From: Burkholderia cepacia
GTDB taxonomy: Bacteria; Pseudomonadota; Gammaproteobacteria; Burkholderiales; Burkholderiaceae
Assembly: GCF_001039005.1 (NCBI RefSeq)
Contig: NZ_LDWR01000031.1
Coordinates: 45,859-109,858 of the forward strand
DNA: 64,000 bases
Direction: 5' to 3'
The position numbers and the translations under genes are program-made. This document shows positions 26,586 to 35,851 of the stretch, in pieces. The notes below the pieces were generated by a model. It saw only the letters and a program-made list of their open reading frames with translations. It searched no databases and had not been told where the DNA came from. Each line of letters begins with the position of its first letter. The stretch's first letter is position 1.

Positions 26586-27158
26586 ATGCACTACCACCCC
26601 GACGACATCAACCGGCTGTTCCTGAGCGTGCCGACCTTGCAGTTGAACCGCCCTGCACCGGCCGAACGGTTTCTCGCTGCCGCCGTCGATACCGGAGCCG
26701 AACTCGGGCATGTCCTGCGCGAATACCCGCAGGTCCGCTATCAACCGCTCGACTTCCACTACCTGTGCCAGCAAAGCCTGTCCGTGCTGGACGACGCGCT
26801 GCTGGCCGACCTGACGCGCGACATGAATCACGGATGGCGCGGCGCGCACTGGGCCGCGCTGCTGATCGCGTTATCGGGCGACGCACGCTACCTGCCGCAT
26901 CTCGACGAAGTCAGGCACCATCGCGGTGTCGCGTGGACCGTCGGGCTTGCCGAAGCCGCATCGCATCCGGATGCGTCGGCGTTTCGTGGTTGCCGGTCGA
27001 TCGTGCGCCTGCGCAATCAGCTTGCCGTGTTGCCGCGCGTCGTCGTTCGACTGAGACCGTGCCCGTCGCCGGAAGCGATCGAAGCCAGGGCGATCGCCGT
27101 GCGTGCCGCGTATCGAAGCGGTGGCGTCGGCGCCGCGCTGCCGATTGTGCGCCGTTAA
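26586..27158 (+). CDS. protein of unknown function, divergent from the giant LysM gene
   Basis: This 190-residue soluble protein is one I do not recognise. It is helix-rich and has segments such as GWRGAHWAALLIALSGDARY, followed by LPHLDEV, that could be HEAT-like repeats. There is no signal peptide or membrane helix. The ATG at 26586 begins MHYHPDDINRL; the frame is open upstream with no better start, and no clear Shine-Dalgarno is present. Sharing a divergent promoter region with the 12.3-kb giant gene makes it a candidate partner (chaperone, immunity or regulator), which is only inference. Confidence 0.6.
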   Translation: MHYHPDDINRLFLSVPTLQLNRPAPAERFLAAAVDTGAELGHVLREYPQVRYQPLDFHYLCQQSLSVLDDALLADLTRDMNHGWRGAHWAALLIALSGDARYLPHLDEVRHHRGVAWTVGLAEAASHPDASAFRGCRSIVRLRNQLAVLPRVVVRLRPCPSPEAIEARAIAVRAAYRSGGVGAALPIVRR

Positions 27159-27440
27159 CCAACCGTTCGACATTCGATTCCGTGCCGACGGCTCGAACGG
27201 CCTGACGTCGCACTGAAACCGAAACGCGCCGCCGACACCTCGACACGCCCCCTCCCGCGCCACACACTCCCCGACGCCTGCGCCGACTCGCCGCGATTCC
27301 GCTCGATTTCGCAGAGGACCTTTCCTGTGCAGCGCCTTAATCGACCGTCGCGCGATCTCCAATAATGGCCGCTCGATCCGTCGGCCTGCACGCCGACGCG
27401 ACCTGCCGGCCACCGGGCCGGGCCAACGATAAAAACTCCT

Positions 27441-28652
27441 ATGCATTCCTACCAAATGAACAAGCATGCCGGCGCGCGCGTCGCGGGGACCGTTTTTGCC
27501 GCATGCATCACCGGCTTCGTGCCGGGCGTCGCACACGCACAAAGCAGCGTCACGCTGTACGGCCTGATCGATACGTCGATCACCTACGCAACCAACCAGC
27601 GCACGCAAGGCGCCGGCTCGCCCGGCAGCGGCGCCGTCGCGATGACGAGCGGCGCACTGAACGCGGCGCGCTGGGGGCTGCGCGGCCGCGAGGATCTCGG
27701 CGGCGGGATGGCCGCGGTCTTCACGCTCGAAAACGGCTTCTCGGGCACCACCGGCAAGCTGTCGCAGAAAGGCGTCGACCTGTTCGGCCGCCAGGCGTGG
27801 ATCGGCGTGAGCTCGAAGACGGCCGGCACGCTCACGTTCGGTCGCCAGTACGACCTGATTCTCGATTTCGTGACGCCGCTCGGCGCGTCCGGGCCCGGCT
27901 GGGGCGGCAACCTCGCGGTCCATCCGTACGACAACGACGATTCGAACCGCAACCTGCGCATCAACAACACGGTGAAGTACACGAGCCCGACGTATCACGG
28001 GCTGACGTTCGGCGCGATGTTCGGCTTCTCGAACACCGCCGGCCAGTTCAGCAACAACGCGGCGTGGAGCGCGGGGCTGTCGTATGCGAACGGGCCGCTG
28101 AAGCTCGGCGCCGGCTACCTGAAGATCAGCCGCGACCGCAATGCGCCGAACCCGGACGGCGCGCTGAGCACGGTCGACGGTTCCGCGACGATCACGGGCG
28201 GCAACCAGCAGATCTGGGCCGCGGCAGGCCGCTATGCGTTCGGCCCGCATTCGGTCGGCGCCGCGTGGTCGCACTCGACCACCGACGGCGTGACGGGCGT
28301 GCTCCAGGGCGCCAGCATCGCGCCGCTGAAGGGCGAATCATTGGTGTTCGACAACTTCTCGGTCGACGGGCGCTTCTTCGTCACGCGCGCATTGAGCGTC
28401 GCCGCCGCGTACACCTACACGATGGGTCGCTTCGACACGCGCACGGGCCAGACGCGCCCGAAATGGAACCAGGTCGTCGCGCAGGCCGACTATGCGCTGT
28501 CGAAGCGCACGGACGCGTATCTCGAAGGCACCTACCAGAGCGTGAGCGGCGGCAACGGCATTCCCGCGTTCAACGCGACCGTCTGGACGCTAACGCCGTC
28601 GGCGAACAGCAACCAGATCGTCGTCGCACTGGGTTTGCGTCATAAGTTCTGA
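27441..28652 (+). CDS. Gram-negative porin (beta-barrel, Burkholderia OpcP/porin_4 type)
   Basis: This protein of about 403 residues has a Sec signal peptide ending in AHA before QSSVTLYGLIDTSITY, the standard start of these trimeric general porins. Other family blocks are RWGLRGREDLGGGMAAVF, FGRQAWIGVSS and FGRQYD, and the C-terminus is LGLRHKF with the terminal Phe required for barrel insertion. Alternate starts are ATG 27441 and ATG 27456 (MNKHAG); the second gives a more usual signal peptide. There is no clear ribosome site. It should allow diffusion of small hydrophilic solutes across the outer membrane. Confidence 0.92.
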   Translation: MHSYQMNKHAGARVAGTVFAACITGFVPGVAHAQSSVTLYGLIDTSITYATNQRTQGAGSPGSGAVAMTSGALNAARWGLRGREDLGGGMAAVFTLENGFSGTTGKLSQKGVDLFGRQAWIGVSSKTAGTLTFGRQYDLILDFVTPLGASGPGWGGNLAVHPYDNDDSNRNLRINNTVKYTSPTYHGLTFGAMFGFSNTAGQFSNNAAWSAGLSYANGPLKLGAGYLKISRDRNAPNPDGALSTVDGSATITGGNQQIWAAAGRYAFGPHSVGAAWSHSTTDGVTGVLQGASIAPLKGESLVFDNFSVDGRFFVTRALSVAAAYTYTMGRFDTRTGQTRPKWNQVVAQADYALSKRTDAYLEGTYQSVSGGNGIPAFNATVWTLTPSANSNQIVVALGLRHKF

Positions 28653-28947
28653 CGACGCGGCACCCTGCTCGCTTGATCGCCTGCAGAAGCAGGAATGTCT
28701 CCCGGACTGTCGCGTCTGCGCAAAAAATGCGGAGAAACTGGTCACGCTGTGACATTTTTCCTAATCTAGTTGCAGCGGCATCGTGTTTCGGTGCTCCGGC
28801 CACAACACTCTTTCATATGGCGCCCCGCCGGCTTACGAAACGCATCGCGTGACGGAGCCGGCACTTTCGCGCCGTTGCGGCCGGATACGTACGTGCAGAT
28901 GTGGCACGCACCACGCTTTCAACGCAGTCAACCGCGGGAGACGAACG

Positions 28948-29439
28948 ATGAGCAAAACGAACCGATTTGCGGTTCTGGCAGCCTTCGCACTACTGGCCGG
29001 TTGCCACCATGCGGCGAAAACACCCGAGAATGCCGGCATGGCGCCGACGCCGTCGAGCGAAGCCGTCGCAACGGTGACGGCCGACGATCTCGACAATCCG
29101 AACAGCCCGCTCGCGAAGCGCAGCATCTATTTCGATTTCGACCAGTACTCCGTGAAACCCGAATACCAGTCGCTGCTGCAGGCGCACGCCGACTACCTGC
29201 GCAGCCATCCGGCGCGGCATGTGCTGATCCAGGGCAATACCGACGAACGCGGCACGTCCGAATACAACCTCGCGCTCGGCGAGCGCCGTTCGCAGGCCGT
29301 GATGAGCGTGCTCGAAACGCTCGGCGTGCCGGCCACGCAACTCGAGGCCGTCAGCCTCGGCAAGGAAAAACCGGTCGCGCTGGGGCACGACGAGGATTCG
29401 TGGGCGCAGAACCGCCGCGCCGATCTCGTCTATCGTTGA
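28948..29439 (+). CDS. Pal-like OmpA-domain lipoprotein
   Basis: This 163-residue protein has a lipobox LLAGC (Cys at about 19) and a C-terminal OmpA/Pal peptidoglycan-binding domain: IYFDFDQYSVKPEYQSLLQA, then GNTDERGTSEYNLALGERRS, including the conserved Asp and Arg that contact meso-diaminopimelate. It resembles Pal of the Tol-Pal system, but there are no tol genes here. It is therefore probably a second Pal-like protein. GGGAG seven bases before ATG 28948 fixes the start. It tethers the outer membrane to the cell wall. Confidence 0.88.
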   Translation: MSKTNRFAVLAAFALLAGCHHAAKTPENAGMAPTPSSEAVATVTADDLDNPNSPLAKRSIYFDFDQYSVKPEYQSLLQAHADYLRSHPARHVLIQGNTDERGTSEYNLALGERRSQAVMSVLETLGVPATQLEAVSLGKEKPVALGHDEDSWAQNRRADLVYR

Positions 29440-29611
29440 GCGGACGCCGCCGCGACGGCGGCATCGCGTAAAGGAACGCACTGCAGGCCGCGGGCCGCCG
29501 GGCCCCGGCCGCATCCGGACACCACCGAACCGCGACAGCGATCGCGCCACGTACTTCCAGCCGAAGTCGTGAACGCCGTGGCGCAAGATCGCGCGACGCA
29601 CGCGGTCATGC

Positions 29612-30085
29612 TCAACGCAAGCGTTCGAGCCGCCGATGCAGCCAATGCGACATCACGGCCGACGTCACGAACGAATCGAGTATGGCGATCCCGTCGATGC
29701 CACCGATTTCATCCGACTTCAACAGATAGGTCTGCAGCAGCACGTATCCGATCATCGAACCGGTGCCCACGACGATCCCCAGCAGTACGAACCAGCGCCG
29801 CCGGATGCGCGTGCCGATCGCGCCCATGATGCCGCCCGCAACCGCCGCGGGCAGAAAATAGCCGAATACGAACGACGCGACAAAAACCATCAGCACCATG
29901 CCCGCGCAGAGTTTCAGCGTATCCCACTGCGGACCGTGAATCACGGACCACGCAACCAGCATCACGGACGGCCAGACAATCGCCGCAACGAGCGGGCCGC
30001 CGACGGCAAACGACAGGCAGCCGAACACAACGGGACTGGACGCACGCAGCGGTTTGCGCGGTGGACGATCGATGGTGGCACTCAT
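29612..30085 (-). CDS. small integral membrane protein
   Basis: This protein of 157 residues has about four hydrophobic segments (near residues 20-45, 55-75, 80-95 and 98-120) and a basic C-terminus (WLHRRLERLR). The start at 30085 (MSATIDRPPRKPL) is chosen over 30166 because the extra N-terminal residues are unlike a membrane-protein start. I do not recognise a family. It is convergent with the Pal-like gene and divergent from the Gly-rich lipoprotein. Confidence 0.6.
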   Translation of the reverse strand: MSATIDRPPRKPLRASSPVVFGCLSFAVGGPLVAAIVWPSVMLVAWSVIHGPQWDTLKLCAGMVLMVFVASFVFGYFLPAAVAGGIMGAIGTRIRRRWFVLLGIVVGTGSMIGYVLLQTYLLKSDEIGGIDGIAILDSFVTSAVMSHWLHRRLERLR

Positions 30086-30287
30086 GTTTTTGTCATCGGA
30101 ATCGGAATGGCGGCGTGCCGGAGTGTACCAAGGCACCGCGCGGTGCGTCCGATCCGGCACCTTCACGCGCGACGATACGCAAAAAGCATGGAATAAACGG
30201 CCCGCCCGAAACGTTTCGTCATCGCGCAGTCGCGCGGTTCACGCGAACCGGCCTGTCCCGCGGCCTGCGCGCTGCAAGGAGATTGCA

Positions 30288-30452
30288 ATGAAATCGGCAA
30301 CGTTGGCCGCGGCGTTGATCGCGGCGCTGGTGCTTGTGCTGTCGGCGGGATGCACGTCTGGCAGCGGCACTTCGCAAGGGCCCGGCATGAGTCGGTATGG
30401 CGGCGGGTCGGGAGGCAGCGGAGGTGGAGGCGGTGGCGGCAGCGGCTACTGA
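30288..30452 (+). CDS. small glycine-rich lipoprotein
   Basis: This 54-residue protein has a lipoprotein signal with lipobox LSAGC (Cys at about residue 22). Its mature part is mostly Gly and Ser (SGGSGGGGGGGSGY). AAGGAG seven bases before the ATG is a strong ribosome site, which supports expression despite the small size. The function is unknown. Similar short Gly-rich lipoproteins are common in Burkholderia. Confidence 0.7.
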   Translation: MKSATLAAALIAALVLVLSAGCTSGSGTSQGPGMSRYGGGSGGSGGGGGGGSGY

Positions 30453-30463
30453 AGAGCCACCGC

Positions 30464-30525
30464 AAAAAGTCGGGCGACGCATCGCGCGCGAGCGCCGGAA
30501 ACCGGCTGCCTCGCGCGCGACGCCC
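30464..30525 (-). terminator. long hairpin terminator of the molybdenum-hydroxylase/cytochrome operon
   Basis: On the minus strand a long stem forms between GGGCG..TCGCGCGCGAG and CTCGCGCGCGA..CGCCC (the decamer TCGCGCGCGA sits at 30482-30491 and 30511-30520). It is followed by T5 at 30468-30464. It lies just after the cytochrome c stop and may also slow transcription from the convergent lipoprotein gene. Confidence 0.65.
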
Positions 30526-30541
30526 CGCCCTGCGGCACGAC

Positions 30542-31801
30542 TTAACGCATGGCCTTCACGTCGGCCGGCGTGACGCTCGCGGGCTGGCCGCCCCACGTCG
30601 CACGCAGGTAGTTCGCGAGCTGCGCGAGTTCGTCGTCGCTCAGCGTGTGCGCGAAACCCGGCATCGGCTGCAGGTTTTCGAGGCCGGCAAACTTCTGCTC
30701 GTCGATGCCGTCGAGCATCGCGACCAGCAGGTTGCGCGGGTCGCCCTGGCGCACCGTCGAATTGCCGTTCATCGGCACAGCGACGTGCGGCTTGCCTTCG
30801 CCGTTGAAACCGTGACAGCCCGCGCAGACCGCCAGATACACCGAGCGGCCGGCCGCGAGCTGCGCGGCATCGGCCGACACCGGCTTCACCGGTTGCGGCG
30901 CGGGCGGCGTATCGCCGAGCAGGTACACGGACAACGCGCGCAGGTCGTCCTTCGTCATGAATTGCGTGCTCAGGTGCACAACCGGATACATCTCGCCGAA
31001 CGCCGAACCCTGCGGCGCGATGCCGACGCCGAAGAACGTCTGCAGGTCGGTGCCCGTCCAGCCGCGTGCGGCGAGGCCGGCCGGCGTGATGTCCGGCGCG
31101 GCCACGCGGCCGAGCGCGGCGCCCGCGAGCGGCTTCGCACTGTCGAGCTGGCCCGTGAGCGTGCGCGGCGTGTGGCATTCCGCGCAGTGGCCGAGCGCGT
31201 TCGCCAGATAACGGCCGCGCTGCCAGTCGGCGGATTGCCCGACCGACGCATCCGGCAGGCTGTCCTTCAGGAAGAACAGATCCCACACGGCCATGCCGAA
31301 GCGCAGGTTGTACGGGAACTTCAGGTCGTGCGCGCGGTTTTCCTGCGCGACCGGCTTGACCGTCATCAGGTACGCGTACATCGCGTCGGTGTCGGCGCGC
31401 GTGAGTTGCCGGTACGACGTGTACGGCATCGACGGATACAGGCGCTTGGCCGGCGCCTTGCCGTCGTGCAGCGCGGCGTAGAAATCGTCCGCGCTCCAGT
31501 TGCCGATCCCGTGATCCTTGTCGGGCGTGATGTTCGAGCCGTAGAACGTGCCGTACGGCGAATCGAGCTTCGCGCCGCCGGCGAACGGCGCGCCGTCCTT
31601 CGCGGTGTGGCACGCCGCGCAGTCGGCGGCCTTGACGAGATAACGGCCGCGCGCGACCTGGTCGGCACCGGGTGCGCCGGACGCCGCGTTCGACGCAGGC
31701 GCGTCATGGCCGCCGCAGGCAGCAAGCAGCAGCGCGCAGGCCGCCGCGAGCACGGGCAGGCCCGCGGCCCGCGCGACACGATGGGCGAATGTGCGTTTCA
31801 T
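30542..31801 (-). CDS. tri-haem cytochrome c lipoprotein, electron acceptor subunit
   Basis: This 419-residue protein has a signal with lipobox LLAAC and three c-type haem sites: CAACH (about residue 56), CAECH (about 200) and CAGCH (about 330). Such three-haem cytochromes serve periplasmic or membrane-bound molybdenum hydroxylases and alcohol or aldehyde dehydrogenases, passing electrons to the respiratory chain. Its ATG overlaps the stop of the iron-sulfur subunit gene (ATGA), and a strong terminator follows. It is the last gene of a three-gene operon. Confidence 0.92.
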   Translation of the reverse strand: MKRTFAHRVARAAGLPVLAAACALLLAACGGHDAPASNAASGAPGADQVARGRYLVKAADCAACHTAKDGAPFAGGAKLDSPYGTFYGSNITPDKDHGIGNWSADDFYAALHDGKAPAKRLYPSMPYTSYRQLTRADTDAMYAYLMTVKPVAQENRAHDLKFPYNLRFGMAVWDLFFLKDSLPDASVGQSADWQRGRYLANALGHCAECHTPRTLTGQLDSAKPLAGAALGRVAAPDITPAGLAARGWTGTDLQTFFGVGIAPQGSAFGEMYPVVHLSTQFMTKDDLRALSVYLLGDTPPAPQPVKPVSADAAQLAAGRSVYLAVCAGCHGFNGEGKPHVAVPMNGNSTVRQGDPRNLLVAMLDGIDEQKFAGLENLQPMPGFAHTLSDDELAQLANYLRATWGGQPASVTPADVKAMR

Positions 31802-32484
31802 GCGGCGTCCTTCACGAGTCCCTGCGTCGTCAGCACCACGTCCTTCACGGCTTCGTAGTAGCGGACATAGCCCGTGCAGCGGCAGATGTGCGCGTCGAGC
31901 GCTTCGGTAATCGTGCGTTCGACGTCGGCCTTCGCGACCGGCTCGCGCTTCAGGCGCTCGATCAGCACGGTCGCCGCGTTGACGAAGCCCGGCGTGCAGT
32001 AGCCGCACTGGAAGCTGAAGTGCTCGAGAAACTTCTGCTGGATCGGCGACAGTTCGACCACTTCGCCCGCATCGTTACGCTTCGCGTGGCCTTCGATCGT
32101 GCGGATCGAACGGCCGTGGAAGAAGTGCGCGCCGGTAATGCAGGTGCGCATTTCCTCGCTCGTGCCGTCCGGCTTGTCGACGATCACGACGCAGGCGTGG
32201 CAGATGCCCTGCCCGCAGCCGAGTCGCGAACCGGTGAGGCCTGCGTACTCGTGCAGGAACTCGATCATCATCAGCCCTTCGGGCACCTGCATCGGGCCGA
32301 CGGACTTGCCGTTGATATTGATCGACAGCGGCTTCTGCTGGAACCGGACGAGCGGACGCTCGACGGCTGCCGGCTCAGCGGCCGGGGCGGATGCCGGTGC
32401 GGCCGAAGCCGCCGCCGGCGCGGAAGCGCCGGTCGCAGCCGCGCTGGCGCTCGCGGCCGAAGCCGCGGTTTGGGCGGTCGTCAT
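31798..32484 (-). CDS. [2Fe-2S] iron-sulfur subunit of a molybdenum hydroxylase
   Basis: This 228-residue subunit begins with an unusual Ala/Ser/Thr-rich extension of about 60 residues. The plant-type [2Fe-2S] domain follows (GCGQGICHACVV with a later MRTC), then the helical second-cluster domain (CGYCTPGF and CRCTGYVRYY). These are the two clusters that carry electrons from molybdopterin to cytochrome c. The start has AGGAGGTG upstream and overlaps the stop of the large subunit. The long low-complexity N-terminus is longer than in typical IorA-type subunits. Confidence 0.9.
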   Translation of the reverse strand: MTTAQTAASAASASAAATGASAPAAASAAPASAPAAEPAAVERPLVRFQQKPLSININGKSVGPMQVPEGLMMIEFLHEYAGLTGSRLGCGQGICHACVVIVDKPDGTSEEMRTCITGAHFFHGRSIRTIEGHAKRNDAGEVVELSPIQQKFLEHFSFQCGYCTPGFVNAATVLIERLKREPVAKADVERTITEALDAHICRCTGYVRYYEAVKDVVLTTQGLVKDAA

Positions 32485-35360
32485 GCGAGCACCTCCTGAA
32501 TCTTTTGCGGGGTCACCGGCAGGTCGGTGAAACGATGGCCGATCGCGTGCGCGATGCCGTTCACGATCGCGCCGACGACGGGAATCATCACCACTTCGGC
32601 AACACCCTTCGGCGGATCGGTCTCGGACAGCGGCGGCAGGATGTCGCCCGTCTGCGACCACACGGCGACGTCGGACGCGCGCGGCAACTGGTAGCGGTTG
32701 AAGTTCCACGTGCCGTTGCCCGGGCCGTCCTCGTAGAGCGGCAGGTATTCATGCAGCGCATGGCCGATGCCCATCGCGAGGCCGCCCTGCAACTGGCCCG
32801 ACACGAGCTGCGGCGAGATCTGGTTGCCGCACTCCATGATCGAGTGGTGCGTGATCAGTTCGACCTTGCCGGTCGCTTCGTGCACGGCCAGCTCGACGAG
32901 CGTGCCGACGGCCGTGTAGTACGTGACGGCCGCGTTGTTGCGGCTCGTCGGCGGGATGAACACGCGCTTGCGGTCCAGTACGCGATAGCCGTTCGCGGTC
33001 GGCGCCAGCGTGCCGCGCATCGCGGTCGCGCCGGCCGGCGCGGCGGTGCCCGGCACCGGGCCGTTGTCGTCGCCCGTCTTCGGCGCGCCGACGCGCAGCG
33101 ACAGCCCGTCGATCGGCAGGCGATCGACCATGCCGCCCACTTCGAACTCGGCGTCGGTCCATTGCCAGCGGTTGAACACGTGCACGACGGCGCCGGTCGG
33201 CAGGCCGAGCGCATGCGCCTGCTTCGCGAGCTGTTCGAACGTCAGCGGCTCGAGGCCGTCGGCGGTCAGCTTGCCGTCGACCCAGCGCGCGTCCTCGATA
33301 CGGATCGTGTACGGCGCGGCCTGGCCGCCGCCGAGGCCACGCGTCCAGATCGACATCGCGGCCGGCCACAGCCCGTAGCGGAACACCGCGCGCGCGGCTT
33401 CGCGCGTGCTGTGCGTGAAGTAGTACGCCGAGTTGGTCGCGCTCGACGGCGACGCATAGTTCGGCGACCAGCGCGGGTTCGCGCTCAACCGATCCTGGTC
33501 GGCCTGCGACATGAGGTACGGATCGCCGCTCGTCTCGACCGGCAGGTCCGGCCACTCGGTCACGGCGACGCGCACGTCCGTCGCCGGACGGCCGAGCCAT
33601 TTCACGACCGCGACGGCCTGCGACGTCGACATCCCGGTGCCGATCTCGGCAGCCGTGTGCTGCAGCGACACCTTGCCGTGCTCGTCGAACTCGACCTTCG
33701 CGAACGATGCTTCCGCGCCCGTGCCGAAATCCTTCTGCACGCAGGCGAAGCCGACGCCGTAGCGCTTGCCCGGGTTCGCGGCCTCGAATTCGGCCTTGCG
33801 CGCGACGCGGTGCGTCCACAGCGGGTGCTGCTTCGCGCGTTCCAGCACTTCGTCGACGCGCAGCGCGCCGGCGGGAATCGCACCCTGCGTGTTCTTCATC
33901 CCCGAGCGCAGCGCGTTGCGCAGGCGGAAGTCGATCGGGTCGATGTTCAGCTGCGCGGCGATCTCGTCGACCGCCATCTCGGTCGCGGCCATGCTCTGCA
34001 GCGTGCCGTAGCCGCGTGCGGAACCGGCGTCGATCGCGCGTGACGCGATCGCGACCGAGGCCAGGTCGCTCTTCGGGAAGTAGTAGATCGATTGCGCGGC
34101 CGTCGCGCCGACCATCGCGACCGACGGCGAGAAGTTCATGCGGCCGCCGCCGTTCGCCTCGAAGTCGCCCTTGAACGACTGCAGCAGCCCCGTGTTGCGG
34201 TCGACCGCGATCCGGTAGTGCATCTTGAACGCGTGACGCTTCAGCGACGTCTGGAACTGCTCGTAGCGGTCGTTCGCGAAACGCACCGGGCGGCCGTCCG
34301 CGTACAGCGCGCAGACGAGGCCGTAGAACGGCACGTTGAAGTGATCCTTGGAACCGTAGCCGACCGTGTAGCACGGATGCACGAACAGCTTCTTCACCGG
34401 GAAGCGGCATTTCGCGACCATCGCGGCCGCGTTTTCCGATACTTCGAGCGGCGACTGGGTCGGCACGACGAGGTGCAGCGACTGCGTCGCGGCGTCGTAC
34501 CAGCAGTTCGCGTTGTCGGGTTCGAGCGCGGCCGTATCGATCGACTGCGTGTTGTACTCACGGTCGAACACGAGCCAGTCGGCCGACGGATGATCGAGCT
34601 CGCCGGCGATCTGCCCCGCGAGGAACATGCCCTGCTCGTCGAGCTTGCCGTGCTCCTTGCCGTCCGGCCACACCGGCAGGTGCTTGCGCATCATGCTCGG
34701 GAAGATCGGCGCATCTTTCAGGCTCGAATAGACGTCGTCGTCGTAGGCCGTCTTGCCGCCCACGCGCACGTAGCGGAACGTGCCCCACGGATCGCGCTCG
34801 AGCGGGCCCGTGACCGCGCCGTAGCGGATCACGTCGTCGCGGAACTTGAGCGTGTTCTTCGCGAAGCGGAAGCGTGCGAAGTCGTGATAGATGAGGATCG
34901 CGACCGCATGGCCGAGATACGCGGGCGTCTTGCCGGCCGGCAACAGCATGTCGTCGCCGTAGAACGCCGGGAACGCGACGCCGTCGCGCGCGAGATCGTC
35001 GGCCGTGACCACGCGGTCCGGTTTCAGGTCGTCGCCGAGCAGCGACAGGTCGAAGCCTTCGTACGTGCGGTCGGCCTGCGTGGCGCGCAGGATCAGCGCA
35101 TGCGACTGCTGCTGCGGCCAGTGCGGCATGTCGGCCGCGCGCACGTCGCGGGCGAACACTTTCGAGCCCGTGACCTTCGCGATGCCGTCGATGCGGAATT
35201 GGGGGATGCCGGTGACGCTATCCCATTTGACCGGGGTGAGGAGTTTTTCTTCGAAGAGCGCCGCGAATGCGCGGCTGCCCAGGGGCGCGACATACACTGC
35301 GACGCCCGCCAGCACGCTGGCTTTCAGAAAACCCCGCCGTGACAGGCCGTGGTTTTTCAT
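32481..35360 (-). CDS. Tat-exported molybdopterin-binding large subunit (isoquinoline 1-oxidoreductase/aldehyde dehydrogenase beta type)
   Basis: This 959-residue protein has a twin-arginine signal (SRRGFLKASVLAG) and belongs to the xanthine-dehydrogenase large-subunit superfamily of the IorB single-chain type. Blocks such as GSARGYGTLQSMAATEMAVDE and IGTGMSTSQAVAVV lie in the molybdenum-cofactor binding part. It oxidises an aldehyde or N-heterocycle using water; the substrate cannot be told. AGGAGG nine bases before ATG 35360 fixes the start. Tat export with a lipoprotein cytochrome partner places the complex in the periplasm. Confidence 0.88.
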   Translation of the reverse strand: MKNHGLSRRGFLKASVLAGVAVYVAPLGSRAFAALFEEKLLTPVKWDSVTGIPQFRIDGIAKVTGSKVFARDVRAADMPHWPQQQSHALILRATQADRTYEGFDLSLLGDDLKPDRVVTADDLARDGVAFPAFYGDDMLLPAGKTPAYLGHAVAILIYHDFARFRFAKNTLKFRDDVIRYGAVTGPLERDPWGTFRYVRVGGKTAYDDDVYSSLKDAPIFPSMMRKHLPVWPDGKEHGKLDEQGMFLAGQIAGELDHPSADWLVFDREYNTQSIDTAALEPDNANCWYDAATQSLHLVVPTQSPLEVSENAAAMVAKCRFPVKKLFVHPCYTVGYGSKDHFNVPFYGLVCALYADGRPVRFANDRYEQFQTSLKRHAFKMHYRIAVDRNTGLLQSFKGDFEANGGGRMNFSPSVAMVGATAAQSIYYFPKSDLASVAIASRAIDAGSARGYGTLQSMAATEMAVDEIAAQLNIDPIDFRLRNALRSGMKNTQGAIPAGALRVDEVLERAKQHPLWTHRVARKAEFEAANPGKRYGVGFACVQKDFGTGAEASFAKVEFDEHGKVSLQHTAAEIGTGMSTSQAVAVVKWLGRPATDVRVAVTEWPDLPVETSGDPYLMSQADQDRLSANPRWSPNYASPSSATNSAYYFTHSTREAARAVFRYGLWPAAMSIWTRGLGGGQAAPYTIRIEDARWVDGKLTADGLEPLTFEQLAKQAHALGLPTGAVVHVFNRWQWTDAEFEVGGMVDRLPIDGLSLRVGAPKTGDDNGPVPGTAAPAGATAMRGTLAPTANGYRVLDRKRVFIPPTSRNNAAVTYYTAVGTLVELAVHEATGKVELITHHSIMECGNQISPQLVSGQLQGGLAMGIGHALHEYLPLYEDGPGNGTWNFNRYQLPRASDVAVWSQTGDILPPLSETDPPKGVAEVVMIPVVGAIVNGIAHAIGHRFTDLPVTPQKIQEVLA

Positions 35361-35455
35361 TGGGGGGAACCTCCTGATGCGGCTCGGACGGCGATAGGGT
35401 GTCGCGGCGTTCGGAGCGGCGCGCATTCTGGCATTGTTTTTGATATATCGCCTAT

Positions 35456-35477
35456 AGTATTTCTCGCATGAAATACT
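35456..35477. promoter_or_regulatory. inverted repeat, candidate operator upstream of the molybdenum-hydroxylase operon
   Basis: AGTATTTC (35456-35463) and GAAATACT (35470-35477) are perfect eight-base arms around a six-base spacer. They lie in an AT-rich island about 100 bases upstream of the large-subunit start and about 375 bases before the diguanylate cyclase gene. The size and position fit a dimeric regulator site. Confidence 0.5.
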
Positions 35478-35851
35478 TATTGAATTTCTTATAACGAGAT
35501 TCAGCCGGGCTGCGGCGGCCGGTCGCGGCGCGCAACGCGTCGACGATTTGCGCGCGTTTGCCTGCCGACGCGCAAGCGCGCCACCCATGGCGGCTGGTCT
35601 CCGGTCAGCCGCCGCACATCGTCTCGCTGTGCAACGATGCTGCCTCCGCGTCGTCGAATGCGCAAGACCTTCGCAGGCGTGGTTTACGACTAGCGGCCGG
35701 GGCCCGCCGGCCCGTCCGGTGCCGGTGCCCGGACGCTCCGCGCCGCGCATGTTTCATGGTAATGTCGCGCGTATCCGGCTTGGCCGGTGCTTCCGCCACG
35801 TGCCGTGCGGGCATCGCCAGCCATCGCTACATCGTGTCGAGGTCAAAAATC

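Noticed and set aside
28653..28947. Promoter and PHO-like half site before the Pal-like gene (GTGACATTTTT)
   Set aside because: Only one half repeat is present and no -35/-10 pair is convincing.
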